Positions 15,659 through 23,890 of a DNA stretch of 32,192 nucleotides are shown piece after piece. The stretch covers positions 1 to 32,192 of the forward strand of contig CAKSYX010000022.1 in the NCBI GenBank assembly GCA_934525065.1. Reading direction: 5' to 3'. The notes under the pieces were generated by a model, which saw only the letters and a program-made list of their open reading frames with translations, ran no database searches and was not told where the DNA came from. The position numbers and the translations under genes are program-made. This DNA comes from an uncultured Eubacteriales bacterium. Lineage in GTDB: Bacteria > Bacillota > Clostridia > Oscillospirales > Acutalibacteraceae. The stretch's first letter is position 1; each line of letters begins with the position of its first letter.

Positions 15659-16168
15659 TTTGACAAATAGCGGCGAGAGAACAAAGGAAGCAAAATCCGC
15701 CGCAAGGCCGGCGTAAAGCGTATGGCGCGTTCTTTTGATTCCTATCGCCGAATAATAGACCGTAACGGCGTAAAGCGTTGTGTCCGTTGAGCCCATCAGA
15801 ACGGAGGCCACCTGACCCAGAAACGAATCCGGCCCGTCGCTTTTGAGAACAGATTCAAAAAGGCTCAGTGAACCGCCGCCGGAAACAGGGCTCAGCAAAG
15901 CCATCGGAACCGTCTCCTGCGGAACGCCGAGAAGCGACGCAACGGGCGAAAATGCCTTCGCAATAAGTTCCATTCCGCCGCTCGCCTTGAGCATTGTTAC
16001 CGCAACAACAAGTCCTGTTATGGTCGGCAAAAGGTCATAGACCGTCATCAGCCCCTTTTTGGCTCCGCTCATGAAAAGGTCAAAAACCTTGACTTTTTTG
16101 AAAAGTCCGAAAGCAACAATGAGCACCACCATAACGGGCAGTACCCAGATTCCGATAATATCCATCAT
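15644..16168 (-). CDS. spmB: Spore maturation protein B (nucleoside-transporter gate domain)
   Basis: A 174-residue hydrophobic membrane protein matching SpmB in size and pattern (MDIIGIWVLPVMVVLIVAFG, then KKVKVFDLFMSGAKKGL and a gate domain around SPVSGGGSLSLFE). In Bacillus subtilis SpmA and SpmB are needed for full dehydration of the spore core. The pair also occurs in non-sporulating bacteria, so presence alone does not prove sporulation. The chosen ATG at 16168 overlaps the spmA stop codon by four bases (ATGA), which implies translational coupling. GAGGAAG lies upstream inside spmA. Confidence 0.9.
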   Translation of the reverse strand: MMDIIGIWVLPVMVVLIVAFGLFKKVKVFDLFMSGAKKGLMTVYDLLPTITGLVVAVTMLKASGGMELIAKAFSPVASLLGVPQETVPMALLSPVSGGGSLSLFESVLKSDGPDSFLGQVASVLMGSTDTTLYAVTVYYSAIGIKRTRHTLYAGLAADFASFVLSPLFVKLTLY

Positions 16169-16752
16169 AGTCTTTTCTTCCTCAATCGGTTTCCGAGCTT
16201 TGCACAGGTGATGGCAACAGTGAGCGCGCAAAACGAGGTCAGTATTGAAGCCGGCATGATTGCCATCGGGCTTTGCGAGCCGTACTGACCTCTGAGCGTT
16301 GCAACCGTTGTCGGAACGATATGCATTGCGGCGGTATTCATCACAACAAAAACAACCATTTCATCGCTCGCCGTGAGCGGATCGGCATTTATCTCCTGAA
16401 GGCGGCGCATTGCTTCAAGGCCGAGCGGCGTTGCGGCGTTGCCGAGGCCGAGCACATTGGCCGTAATGTTCATCGAGACAGCTTCAAGCGCATAGTCCTC
16501 CTTTTTAAGGCGCGGAAAAATGAGCTTCAGCACCGGCGAAAGAATACGGCTGAACGCTCTTGTGATCCCCGCACTTTCTGCAATCTCCATTATTCCTCCC
16601 CAAAGGCAGAGCATTGCAACAAGCCGAAGAAGAAGGCTCACCGCGTCCTGCCCTCCCTGAATAACGGCCGCGGAAAGCCCGCTCATGCTGCCGGTGACGA
16701 TAGCCGAAACAAAGGCGAACAAAATCATCACCGGCCAGACGTAATTCATCAT
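16165..16752 (-). CDS. spmA: Spore maturation protein A (nucleoside-transporter gate domain)
   Basis: A 195-residue membrane protein of standard SpmA length. It has several helices, starting NYVWPVMILFAFVSAIVTG, with a central gate-domain section (LCLWGGIMEIAESAG) and NVLGLGNAATPLGLEAM. It is the partner of SpmB, which overlaps its 3' end by four bases. Start: tandem ATGs at 16752 and 16749. The only ribosome binding site, AAAAGGA, lies in the 3' arm of the hairpin at 16760-16798, about 12 bases upstream, so initiation may be limited by that structure. Confidence 0.9.
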   Translation of the reverse strand: MMNYVWPVMILFAFVSAIVTGSMSGLSAAVIQGGQDAVSLLLRLVAMLCLWGGIMEIAESAGITRAFSRILSPVLKLIFPRLKKEDYALEAVSMNITANVLGLGNAATPLGLEAMRRLQEINADPLTASDEMVVFVVMNTAAMHIVPTTVATLRGQYGSQSPMAIMPASILTSFCALTVAITCAKLGNRLRKKRL

Positions 16753-16798
16753 AAAAAATCACCGTCCTTTTTTCAATAACTATGAAAAAAGAACGGTG
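16753..16798 (-). terminator. Terminator hairpin immediately before spmA
   Basis: A 15-bp stem with one mismatch (arms at 16760-16774 and 16784-16798, 9-base loop) is followed on the minus strand by ATTTTTT running into the spmA start codons. It lies 7 bases after the stop of the prolyl-tRNA editing gene. The spmA ribosome binding site is inside its 3' arm. Confidence 0.8.
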
Positions 16799-16805
16799 TT
16801 TATGT

Positions 16806-17300
16806 TTAGCAGTCGATATAATAAACGTCGTTGCCGTAATGCTTTATGAATTTAAGAAGGTCACTGAAGGTGAGCCAGACAAATGACGTGCAGTCATTCG
16901 GGTGAAAGCCGACATAGCCGTCAACCTTTTTAAGGTCGCTGTCAAAAACAAGGTTGACCTCGTGGGCTTCATCGTTGATGATTCCAAACGGAGAGACCGC
17001 GCCGGGCTTCAGTCCGAGGTGCTTCATCAGCCTTTCGTCTGAGCCGAAGGAAAGCCTTGAACAGCCGAGCTGAGCACGAACAGTATTCTGAATGTCGGGG
17101 TGCTTGTCCTTGAGCATTGAAACAACGTAATGGGTTTTTCCGTTGGCGTTGCGCAAAAAGAGATTTTTGCAGACCTCGCCGTCCGTGAACACTCCGAGGG
17201 CATCCATTTCTTCAATCGTGCGCACCTCCGGGTGGTCAATGACCTTATACTCTATGCCAAGCCCGGAAAGCGCGGCATATACCTTTTCCTTCTCGGTCAT
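16806..17300 (-). CDS. Prolyl-tRNA editing deacylase (YbaK/ProX type)
   Basis: A 164-residue free-standing protein of the YbaK/aminoacyl-tRNA editing superfamily. These hydrolyse mischarged tRNA(Pro), most often Ala-tRNA(Pro) for this length class (PrdX/ProXp-ala). Family features are IEYKVIDHPEV near the start, CKNLFLRNANGKTHYVV with the conserved lysine, LGLKPGAVSPFG, and VDGYVGFHPNDCTSFVW near the C-terminus. It is cytoplasmic. The ATG at 17300 overlaps the stop codon of the upstream envelope-protein gene by one base (TGATG), with GGAGG just upstream. The two are therefore translationally coupled, although no functional link is obvious. The exact mischarged substrate is inferred from family resemblance. 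Confidence 0.88.
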   Translation of the reverse strand: MTEKEKVYAALSGLGIEYKVIDHPEVRTIEEMDALGVFTDGEVCKNLFLRNANGKTHYVVSMLKDKHPDIQNTVRAQLGCSRLSFGSDERLMKHLGLKPGAVSPFGIINDEAHEVNLVFDSDLKKVDGYVGFHPNDCTSFVWLTFSDLLKFIKHYGNDVYYIDC

Positions 17301-18400
17301 CAGCTAACCCTCCTGTATGTTGAGGTTTCTGCACTGTCAACGTTTTTAAGTGTCAGGGTATCTCCTGCAACGGAAAACTCAAAGGTATCCGAAATCGCTC
17401 TGCCGTAAATCGAAAGGCTCACGGTCAGCTTTCCACCGGAGACAGAGTAGGTTCCGGAATAGGTTCCGTCAATTTTTGTATTCACTACCGGTACAGTAAA
17501 GTTGACATAAGTCACGTCCACCGTTCCGTCGCTTTTGAAGTTATAGCCGCTCATGTCAGCTGAGTCGCTCCATTTTCCGACAAGCTCAGAGCCGGTTCCT
17601 GTGGAGCTGCTTCCCGTTCCGCCGCGAACAAGCAGAGTTGTCTCTCCGCTTTTTTCCGTAAGGCTTATGGTGTTGCCGGAAATCTGATAGGTGAACTCCT
17701 GAGTTACCTTTGTTTCATTCATCATGAACTGAACGGTCAGCTTGTTTTCGTTCGTCATGTAGATTCCCTTGTAGGTTCCGTTGAGTTCATTAGAGGAAAC
17801 GGAGTTCATTTTACCCTTGTTGAAGCTGATCTCCACCGAAGAATCGCCGTTAAAGGCATACTTGATGCTCCCGTCGGTATTCGACCAAACGCCGGTAATT
17901 CCGCTTTCGGCCTGAACGGAAGAAGAAGTGCTCTCCGTGGTGCTGCTCTTCACGAACGAGTAAGTTGAAACCTTTCCGTCCTCCTTGTTCTTGAGCGTCA
18001 GCTCGGTTTCGGGAATTACCGAAGCCTCATAAATTCTTTCGATCGTCTTTGTGTAAATCGAAAACTTGATGTCAACGGTGTTGTCCGTAACGGTATAGGT
18101 TCCCTTGACGGTTCCGTTGACAACGGAAATGTTGACGTAGGTGACGTTCACCGTTCCGTCGGAAAGGAACTCAAAGCCGCTCATGTTTGCGCTGTCCATC
18201 CATTTTCCGAGCAGCAGCTGCTCCAAGGTCGGTGCGGCGGTCGTGCTTTCCGCCGTTGTGCTCTGCGCGTCTTCGCCGGATGTCGGCGTCTGACCGTCAT
18301 TGCCTTTGTTTTTTGCAATGCTGACGCCGGCAACGACAGCAACACAGAGCACGAGCGTTGCAGCAATCACCGAAATCAGAATTTTTGTGCTTTTCTTCAT
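17300..18400 (-). CDS. Membrane-anchored protein with three lipocalin-like repeat domains
   Basis: A 366-residue protein of unknown function. An N-terminal signal or anchor (KILISVIAATLVLCVAVVAG) is followed by a Thr/Ser-rich linker. Three related beta-rich domains of about 95 residues each follow. The first and third each open GKW-DSA-MSG and continue SDGTVNVTYVNISV or SDGTVDVTYVNFTV; the middle one is diverged (GVWSNTDGSIKYAF). Each ends in a LTLKN or SLTEKSGETT type strand, as in small extracytoplasmic ligand-binding or DUF5640-like domains. It is related to the lipoprotein at 18569-19006. I chose the ATG at 18400, 11 bases after GGAAAGG. Its stop codon overlaps the start of the tRNA-editing gene. 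Confidence 0.75.
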   Translation of the reverse strand: MKKSTKILISVIAATLVLCVAVVAGVSIAKNKGNDGQTPTSGEDAQSTTAESTTAAPTLEQLLLGKWMDSANMSGFEFLSDGTVNVTYVNISVVNGTVKGTYTVTDNTVDIKFSIYTKTIERIYEASVIPETELTLKNKEDGKVSTYSFVKSSTTESTSSSVQAESGITGVWSNTDGSIKYAFNGDSSVEISFNKGKMNSVSSNELNGTYKGIYMTNENKLTVQFMMNETKVTQEFTYQISGNTISLTEKSGETTLLVRGGTGSSSTGTGSELVGKWSDSADMSGYNFKSDGTVDVTYVNFTVPVVNTKIDGTYSGTYSVSGGKLTVSLSIYGRAISDTFEFSVAGDTLTLKNVDSAETSTYRRVS

Positions 18401-18439
18401 AATTACCATAGCCTTTCCGGCCACAAAAACAATTCCGAC

Positions 18440-18464
18440 AGCCTTGCTGTAGCCGGGCAAGGCT
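18440..18464 (-). promoter_or_regulatory. Leader hairpin before the three-domain gene
   Basis: A perfect 8-bp stem (AGCCTTGC at 18440-18447, GCAAGGCT at 18457-18464) with a 9-base loop stands about 40 bases before the start codon. It is not followed by a T-run. A weak promoter candidate, TTGAAC-16-TATCAA, lies just upstream on the minus strand. Confidence 0.4.
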
Positions 18465-18485
18465 TGATAATAATTCTGAGCTTTA

Positions 18486-18540
18486 GTTCAAAAAGCGGCC
18501 GTGAACACAAAATCAATTCATTTGGAACACAGCCGCTTTT
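18486..18540 (-). terminator. Terminator of the lipoprotein gene
   Basis: A 9-bp arm AAAAGCGGC (18491-18499) pairs with GCCGCTTTT (18532-18540). Additional GTG/CAC-type pairing occurs inside a 32-base loop. On the minus strand it ends in GCCGCTTTTTG. It separates the lipoprotein gene from the three-domain gene. Confidence 0.75.
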
Positions 18541-18568
18541 ATTAAGTTTTTCTTTTCAGTCTATGCTG

Positions 18569-19006
18569 TTACGCGGCAGTTGTGCTTTCAGCAGCCGGGG
18601 CACTTGAGGTTGTCTTGGCGGTGTCTGCCTTAACAAAAGTATAGCTTTTGTCGCTGTCAACAGCCTTGAGAGTGAGAACATCGCTTGTAACCTCGGAGAT
18701 GATGTACTCAAGCTTAACGGCGATGACGATGTTGATGTTGATAACAAGGTGATACTGTTTGTTTTCATCCTTTGAAACGGCGTATGTTCCTTCGGTGTCA
18801 ACACTGAGAGCCGAAAGAGCCGGAGAAATTGCCGAAGCGTTACCGCTGAACTTGACAACGCCGCCTTCCTTGAATTCGATTCCGAGAACACCCGATGAGT
18901 CCTTCCATGAGCCGATAATCTTTTTGTCCGGAGTGAAAGCGCAGCCTGCAAAGCAGCAGAGGGCAACAGTCAGGACCAGAGCAACAGCAGTGATTTTTTT
19001 AAGCAT
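18569..19006 (-). CDS. Small lipoprotein with one lipocalin-like domain
   Basis: A 145-residue predicted lipoprotein. The signal peptide MLKKITAVALVLTVALCC ends in the lipobox FAGC, with the acylated cysteine at about 21. One beta-rich domain follows (KIIGSWKDSSGVLGIEF, then TEGTYAVSKDEN and DVLTLKAVDSDKSYTFV). The tail is Ala/Ser/Thr-rich (SSAPAAESTTAA). The GSW-DSSG opening and LTLKAVDS ending show it is a single-domain relative of the three-domain protein at 17300-18400; function is unknown. The ATG at 19006 follows GGAGG at good spacing. It is a single-gene unit with promoter 19095-19123 and terminator 18486-18540. Confidence 0.8.
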   Translation of the reverse strand: MLKKITAVALVLTVALCCFAGCAFTPDKKIIGSWKDSSGVLGIEFKEGGVVKFSGNASAISPALSALSVDTEGTYAVSKDENKQYHLVININIVIAVKLEYIISEVTSDVLTLKAVDSDKSYTFVKADTAKTTSSAPAAESTTAA

Positions 19007-19094
19007 AAATATAACCTCCGTATTTGACCGAATAGATTTTGACCGGCCATAATCAGTTGACGAGGGCAGTGTGACTTGCTGTTCCCTCGCCATC

Positions 19095-19123
19095 ATTATA
19101 CAGTATATTTCCAAGCTTGTAAA
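19095..19123 (-). promoter_or_regulatory. Promoter of the lipoprotein gene
   Basis: On the minus strand TTTACA (19118-19123), a 17-base spacer and a perfect TATAAT (19095-19100). The predicted start near 19088 gives a leader of about 80 bases. Confidence 0.8.
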
Positions 19124-19167
19124 GAGAACAAAAGTGTAACCTTTGCAAAAAATGTCACTTTTTGTTC
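19124..19167 (-). terminator. Possible terminator of the V-ATPase operon
   Basis: The arms GAACAAAAGTG (19126-19136) and CACTTTTTGTTC (19156-19167) pair with one bulge around a loop of about 19 bases, overlapping the last codons of the subunit D gene. Only TCTTT follows on the minus strand, so it is a moderate terminator at best. It directly abuts the -35 box of the lipoprotein promoter. Confidence 0.45.
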
Positions 19168-19766
19168 TTTTTGGTAATCTTGAGCCGTGAAAAGTCTTCT
19201 CTTTCCTTTTCCTCAAGAGCATCCGTGATATATTTGACCGTCTGTTCAAAGCGCGGAATCATAATATTTGAAAGCGCATTTGACCTTTTCTGCGTTTTTT
19301 TGACAGCGTCCGCAAGGCGGCATACCGAGTTTTCAATTTCGGCAAGCTCGGCGGTCAGCCTTTTCACTTCGCCAAAAAGAACGCACGCTTCGTCAAAAGC
19401 CGAGTTCGTCTGCTCAAAGCCGAAGCAGGTCACGTCGTTTTTTTCTTCGTTTATTCTGACGGTCGGAATTTCAACGCCCATAACGCTGCGGTAATCAATT
19501 TCAAGGTCGTCGCTGACGGGAATCGCACCCGCAAAACGCGAACAGTCACCGAGCGAAAGGCTCGCCTGCCTCAGCGCGGCATAGGCCTTTTCATAGACCT
19601 TGCCGATGTTTTCCTGAACGGACTTCGCTTTGTCAATAAGGCTCAGCATTTCGCGGACAAGGATGTTTCTCTTTCTGTCCATCAAGTCGTATCCGAGCTT
19701 TGCCAGCTGAAGCGACTTTTTGGTATTCATCAGGTTAGCCTTAGTCGGAAAGACCTGCTGACTCAT
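19155..19766 (-). CDS. ntpD: V-type ATPase subunit D (central stalk)
   Basis: The 203-residue subunit D forms the long coiled-coil rotor shaft inside the A3B3 head. It begins MSQQVFPTKANLMNTKKSLQ, the typical helical N-terminus. Further family motifs are KRNILVREM and the C-terminal helix RRFEQ-type sequence (IMIPRFEQTVKYI). The ATG at 19766 follows AAGGAG. It is the last gene of the V-ATPase operon, six bases after the subunit B stop. Confidence 0.93.
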   Translation of the reverse strand: MSQQVFPTKANLMNTKKSLQLAKLGYDLMDRKRNILVREMLSLIDKAKSVQENIGKVYEKAYAALRQASLSLGDCSRFAGAIPVSDDLEIDYRSVMGVEIPTVRINEEKNDVTCFGFEQTNSAFDEACVLFGEVKRLTAELAEIENSVCRLADAVKKTQKRSNALSNIMIPRFEQTVKYITDALEEKEREDFSRLKITKKNKK

Positions 19767-19772
19767 TTCTTA

Positions 19773-21158
19773 TCACTCCTTTTTGTCCGCATCACGCCTG
19801 AGATACTTTTTAAGCAGTGACTCGTCAACACGGTCAAGCTCACTGTCCGGAAGCATTGAAAGCAGCTTCCAGCCGAGGTCAAGGGTCTGTTCGATTGTTC
19901 TGTTTTCGTTTTCGCCCTGATTGATGAAAACTTTTTCAAATTCCTTGCCGAAGCTCATAATCAGCTTATCGGTTTCGGAAAGTTCGTCCTCACCGATAAC
20001 CGAGGCCAAAGCCTTGGCATCCTGAACCTTTGCGTAAGAAGCGAAAAGCTGGTTGGCAAGGGCCTGATGGTCCTCTCTCGTGTAGCCTGCGCCTATGCCG
20101 TCCTTCATCAAACGCGAAAGTGACGGCAAAACGTTGACCGGCGGATAAACGCCCTTCGTGTCAAGGCCTCTGTCAAGAACGATCTGACCCTCCGTTATAT
20201 ATCCGGTAAGGTCGGGAATCGGGTGAGTGATATCATCGTTCGGCATCGTGAGAATCGGAATCTGAGTGACCGAGCCCGGAGAATCCTTGATTATTCCGGC
20301 GCGCTCATAGAGCGTTGCAAGGTCGGAATAAAGATAGCCGGGATAGCCCTTTCTTCCGGGAATCTCTCCCTTTGAGGAGCTGAACTCACGCAGGGCTTCG
20401 CAATAAGAAGTCATATCCGTAAGGATAACAAGAATGTGCTTTCCGAGTTCATACGCAAGATATTCCGCGGCAGTCAGGGCACAGCGCGGTGTGATGATTC
20501 TTTCAATGATCGGATCGTTTGAGAGGTTCAGGAACATTACAACTCTGTCCATTACGTTCGCCTTTTCAAACGAGGAGCGGAAGTACTGCGCAACGTCGTT
20601 CTTAACACCCATCGCAGCGAAAACAATTGCAAAATCGTTGTTATCGGCAATTGAAGCCTGGCGGACGATCTGAACGGCAAGCTCGTTGTGGCTCATACCC
20701 GAGCCGCTGAAAATCGGCAGCTTTTGTCCTCTGATGAGGGTTGTCAGGCAGTCGATTGAAGAAATTCCGGTCCTGATATAGTTTTTCGGATAGACACGCG
20801 AAACGGGATTTATCGGCTTCCCGTTGATGTTCATGCATTTTTTCGGAAAAACCTCTCCCAAACCGTCAATGGGCCTGCCCAGACCGTCAAAAACGCGGCC
20901 GAGAATCTCCGGCGAAAGCTTCATTTCCATCGGCTTTCCCGTCAGAACGGTCGTTGTGTTGACCATCGAAATTCCGCGCGTGCCTTCAAAGACCTGAACT
21001 GCGGCCTTGTCGCCTTCAATTGCAACAATTCTTCCGGTGCGCGTTGTTTTGTCGTCAAGCTGAATTTCAACAAGCTCCTCGTTCATCGGCTTTTTAACGC
21101 CTTCAAGGATAACAAGCGAGCCGTTGATTTCGGCAAGTCCCCTATGCTCAATTTTCAT
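19773..21158 (-). CDS. ntpB: V-type ATPase subunit B
   Basis: The 461-residue non-catalytic nucleotide-binding subunit of the hexameric head. It has the B-type replacement of the P-loop (FSGSGMSHNELAVQIVRQA) instead of GxxGxGKT, the segment ILTDMTSYCEALRE, and the PGRKGYPGYLYSDLATLYERAG stretch shared by the family. The length is normal. The ATG at 21158 follows AAGGAGGGATAGC. It lies 12 bases after subunit A. Confidence 0.96.
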   Translation of the reverse strand: MKIEHRGLAEINGSLVILEGVKKPMNEELVEIQLDDKTTRTGRIVAIEGDKAAVQVFEGTRGISMVNTTTVLTGKPMEMKLSPEILGRVFDGLGRPIDGLGEVFPKKCMNINGKPINPVSRVYPKNYIRTGISSIDCLTTLIRGQKLPIFSGSGMSHNELAVQIVRQASIADNNDFAIVFAAMGVKNDVAQYFRSSFEKANVMDRVVMFLNLSNDPIIERIITPRCALTAAEYLAYELGKHILVILTDMTSYCEALREFSSSKGEIPGRKGYPGYLYSDLATLYERAGIIKDSPGSVTQIPILTMPNDDITHPIPDLTGYITEGQIVLDRGLDTKGVYPPVNVLPSLSRLMKDGIGAGYTREDHQALANQLFASYAKVQDAKALASVIGEDELSETDKLIMSFGKEFEKVFINQGENENRTIEQTLDLGWKLLSMLPDSELDRVDESLLKKYLRRDADKKE

Positions 21159-21170
21159 TGCTATCCCTCC

Positions 21171-22931
21171 TTACCTGTTGAGATACGAAGCGAGCGTTTT
21201 GTCGATCTCGCCGATATAATCGTCAAGCATATAAAGCTTGTCGTTCGGAACATCATATTTCATTTTGACAAGCTTATCGAAAAGTCCGGTTGAAATGAGC
21301 TTTGACATCGGAACCTGAAGCGCAATAATCTGGCGGCACTTATGGTAAAGATGCAAAATTACGTGCATCATTTTAAGCTGCTTTTCAAGCGAAACAAAGG
21401 TATCGTCCTTATGAAATGCATTTTGCTGAAGGAAGCCTACGCGGATAACGCGAGCAATTTCAATCGTCAGCTTCTGGTCGTCCGGGAGAACGTCTGCACC
21501 GATGAGCTTAACAATTTCCATCAGGCTGCTTTCTTCATAAAGAATCGAGCAAAGCTCTTCGCGGTATTTTATAAAGTCTGCTCCGACGTTATCGTGATAC
21601 CACTCTTCAAGCTCCGGAACATATTCGCTGTAGCTGTCGTTCCAGTTGATTGCCGGGTAATGTCTTGCATAGGCAAGAGCCTTATCGAGCGCCCAGAAGC
21701 AGCGTGTGAAGCGTTTGGTGTTCTGGGTAACGGGTTCTGAAAAGTCAGAGCCCTGCGGTGAAACTGCGCCGATAATCGTGACCGAACCTTCGCCGCCGGA
21801 AAGAACACTCATATAGCCCGCTCTTTCGTAAAACTCGGAAAGCCTTGACGGCAGATACGCCGGGAAGCCTTCATCGGCGGGCATTTCTTCAAGTCGGCCG
21901 GAAATCTCGCGCAAAGCCTCCGCCCAACGTGAGGTCGAGTCGGCCATGATAGCGGTATGATAGCCCATGTCACGGTAATACTCCGCGAGGGTGATGCCCG
22001 TGTAAATCGAAGCTTCACGGGCGGCAACGGGCATATTTGAAGTGTTGGCAATAAGTACGGTTCTGTCTGTCAGCGGTCTTCCGTTCTTCGGGTCAATAAG
22101 CTCGGAGAATTCGGAGAGTGCCTGAGTCATCTCATTTCCTCGCTCGCCGCAGCCAACGTATATGATAATGTCAGCGTCACACCATTTTGCAAGCTGATGC
22201 TGCGTCATGGTCTTGCCGGTTCCGAAACCGCCGGGAATTGCCGCAGCACCGCCTTTTGCAACCGGGAAAAGCGTGTCAATAACGCGCTGACCGGTAACAA
22301 GCGGACGCGTTGCAGGGAGTCTGTTTTTGACCGGACGCGGAATCCTTATCGGCCACTTTTGGCAAAGGGTCAGCTCGTGCTTTTCTCCGTCATTGTCCTC
22401 AAGGACCGCAACAACGTCATTGACGCGGTAAAGGCCGTTTTCCTTAACGGAGATAACCCTTCCTTCAAGCAGCGGAGAAAGCATTATTTTATGCTTAATT
22501 ACCGGTGTTTCCTGCGTTTCGGCGTAAACCTCACCGCCGTGCAGGTAATCGCCCTCATTGACGGTCATATGAACGTCCCACTGCTTTTCTTCGTCAAGAA
22601 CCGCGGTGGAAATGCCCTTTGAAATGAAGCAGCCGCTCATTTTTTCAAGAGCCGGAAGCGGACGTTCGATTCCGTCAAAAATATTGCTGAGGATTCCGGG
22701 GCCGAGGGTCACGCACATCTGCGAACCGGTTGAATAAACCTTTTCACCCGGGCAAAGTCCGTCCGTTTCCTCATAAACCTGAATCGTTGTTTTGTCGCTC
22801 TCGATTCCGATTACTTCGCCCGCAAGGTGAGCGTTGCCGACATAGACCATCTCCATCATGGAAAGGTCGGTTTTCCCTTTGACGGTGACAACGGGACCGT
22901 TGATTCCGTATATCAGATTTTCACTTGCCAT
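21171..22931 (-). CDS. ntpA: V-type ATPase catalytic subunit A
   Basis: The 586-residue catalytic subunit. The Walker A motif is GGFGTGKT (234-241), followed by GCGERGNEM with the catalytic glutamate. The A-type non-homologous insertion lies before the P-loop (about 110-200), which separates V-type A from F-type beta. MADSTSRWAEALREISGRLEEMPADEGFP-type sequence follows in the middle (quoted in part: TSRWAEALREIS). The ATG at 22931 overlaps the subunit E stop by one base (TGATG), with GAGGTGA upstream, so E and A are translationally coupled. Confidence 0.97.
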   Translation of the reverse strand: MASENLIYGINGPVVTVKGKTDLSMMEMVYVGNAHLAGEVIGIESDKTTIQVYEETDGLCPGEKVYSTGSQMCVTLGPGILSNIFDGIERPLPALEKMSGCFISKGISTAVLDEEKQWDVHMTVNEGDYLHGGEVYAETQETPVIKHKIMLSPLLEGRVISVKENGLYRVNDVVAVLEDNDGEKHELTLCQKWPIRIPRPVKNRLPATRPLVTGQRVIDTLFPVAKGGAAAIPGGFGTGKTMTQHQLAKWCDADIIIYVGCGERGNEMTQALSEFSELIDPKNGRPLTDRTVLIANTSNMPVAAREASIYTGITLAEYYRDMGYHTAIMADSTSRWAEALREISGRLEEMPADEGFPAYLPSRLSEFYERAGYMSVLSGGEGSVTIIGAVSPQGSDFSEPVTQNTKRFTRCFWALDKALAYARHYPAINWNDSYSEYVPELEEWYHDNVGADFIKYREELCSILYEESSLMEIVKLIGADVLPDDQKLTIEIARVIRVGFLQQNAFHKDDTFVSLEKQLKMMHVILHLYHKCRQIIALQVPMSKLISTGLFDKLVKMKYDVPNDKLYMLDDYIGEIDKTLASYLNR

Positions 22932-23536
22932 CAGTCATTCACCTCGCCCGTGTCGATTGCAAGGTCAGCCTTTTGTTTAAAGGCCTCCTTCTGCTCTTCA
23001 AGCCGGCTTTCAAGCGTGTCAACGGCAAAAACCGTTCCTGAGCTGTTTGAAGCCATCGCTCCGCCGAGCCTTATTTTTGAGCTTTCCTCAAATCTGCCGA
23101 CACCTCTCACAGAAAGGGCGCGGCATTTTTCAAGGTCAGATTTTCTGACGTAAACAACAGCTCCCTCTCCGACTTCTTCAACAAGGGCTTCAACGCTCTT
23201 TTTGAGGAATTGCGGATAAGCATCGCTTTTTGCAAAAGCCGAAAGCTTTTCCTCAACCTTTTTGAAAACGCAGGCGGTGATTTCCTCGCGCTTTGCGGCA
23301 AGGTTCTTCCTGCTTTCGGAAACGAGCGAGGAAATTTTGCTGCCCTTCTGGGTCGTGATTCTCTGAGCTTCATATTCAAGGCGGCCTTCAAGCTCGGTCT
23401 TCGCCTTTGTTTCAAGCTCCTTGAGCTGCTCTTTTCTGAACTTTTCGGTTTGCTTTTCAATTTTTTTACATTGTGCGAGCGCATTCTTATTGATTATCTC
23501 AGAGAAGCGCTCAATCTTATCGTTTTGATTAAGCAT
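22931..23536 (-). CDS. ntpE: V-type ATPase subunit E (peripheral stalk)
   Basis: A 201-residue subunit of the peripheral stalk. The N-terminal half is a long charged helix (CKKIEKQTEKFRKEQLKE) that pairs with the small G/H-type subunit. The C-terminal half is a mixed domain (VVYVRKSDLEKCRAL, GGAMASNSSGTVFAVDTLES) that binds the top of the head. The sequence of this family is poorly conserved, and the assignment rests on shape, the GG-ASNSSG-V-DTLE motif and position between F and A. Its stop overlaps the ntpA start. Confidence 0.88.
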   Translation of the reverse strand: MLNQNDKIERFSEIINKNALAQCKKIEKQTEKFRKEQLKELETKAKTELEGRLEYEAQRITTQKGSKISSLVSESRKNLAAKREEITACVFKKVEEKLSAFAKSDAYPQFLKKSVEALVEEVGEGAVVYVRKSDLEKCRALSVRGVGRFEESSKIRLGGAMASNSSGTVFAVDTLESRLEEQKEAFKQKADLAIDTGEVND

Positions 23537-23578
23537 TCAAGCTTTCCCTCTTTTCTTTGAAGGATCATTCGCCGGAAA

Positions 23579-23884
23579 TCAAACCTGAATTCCGACCGCA
23601 TCGCGGACATAACTCGTTATCGAGTCAATTCCGGCACCCGGACTTTTCATGTCCGGAATTTCGGTGATGAGAAGCTTTGCGCCCTTCTTTTTTTCAAGAA
23701 TCATCTTGCTGTAGGTTGCCGAAAGTGTGCGCGTAACGAGCACTATTCCGACCGATTTATCCTTTTCAAGCGTTCCGAAAGCCTCCTGAAGCTCTTCTTC
23801 GCTTTGAACAAGCCCGCCCTCAACTCCTGCGAGACGGAAACCGGTCAAAGTGTCCTCATCGCTGCTCAAAAGATACATTCTCAT
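23579..23884 (-). CDS. ntpG: V-type ATPase subunit F (NtpG type)
   Basis: A 101-residue small subunit that binds the rotor shaft D. It has the Rossmann-like fold pattern: an N-terminal strand MYLLSSDEDTLTGFRLAGVEG, then SVGIVLVTRTLS and LLITEIPD, with a short C-terminal helix. The ATG at 23884 lies six bases after the subunit K stop, with its ribosome binding site inside the end of ntpK. Confidence 0.9.
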   Translation of the reverse strand: MRMYLLSSDEDTLTGFRLAGVEGGLVQSEEELQEAFGTLEKDKSVGIVLVTRTLSATYSKMILEKKKGAKLLITEIPDMKSPGAGIDSITSYVRDAVGIQV

Positions 23885-23890
23885 TTTTAC

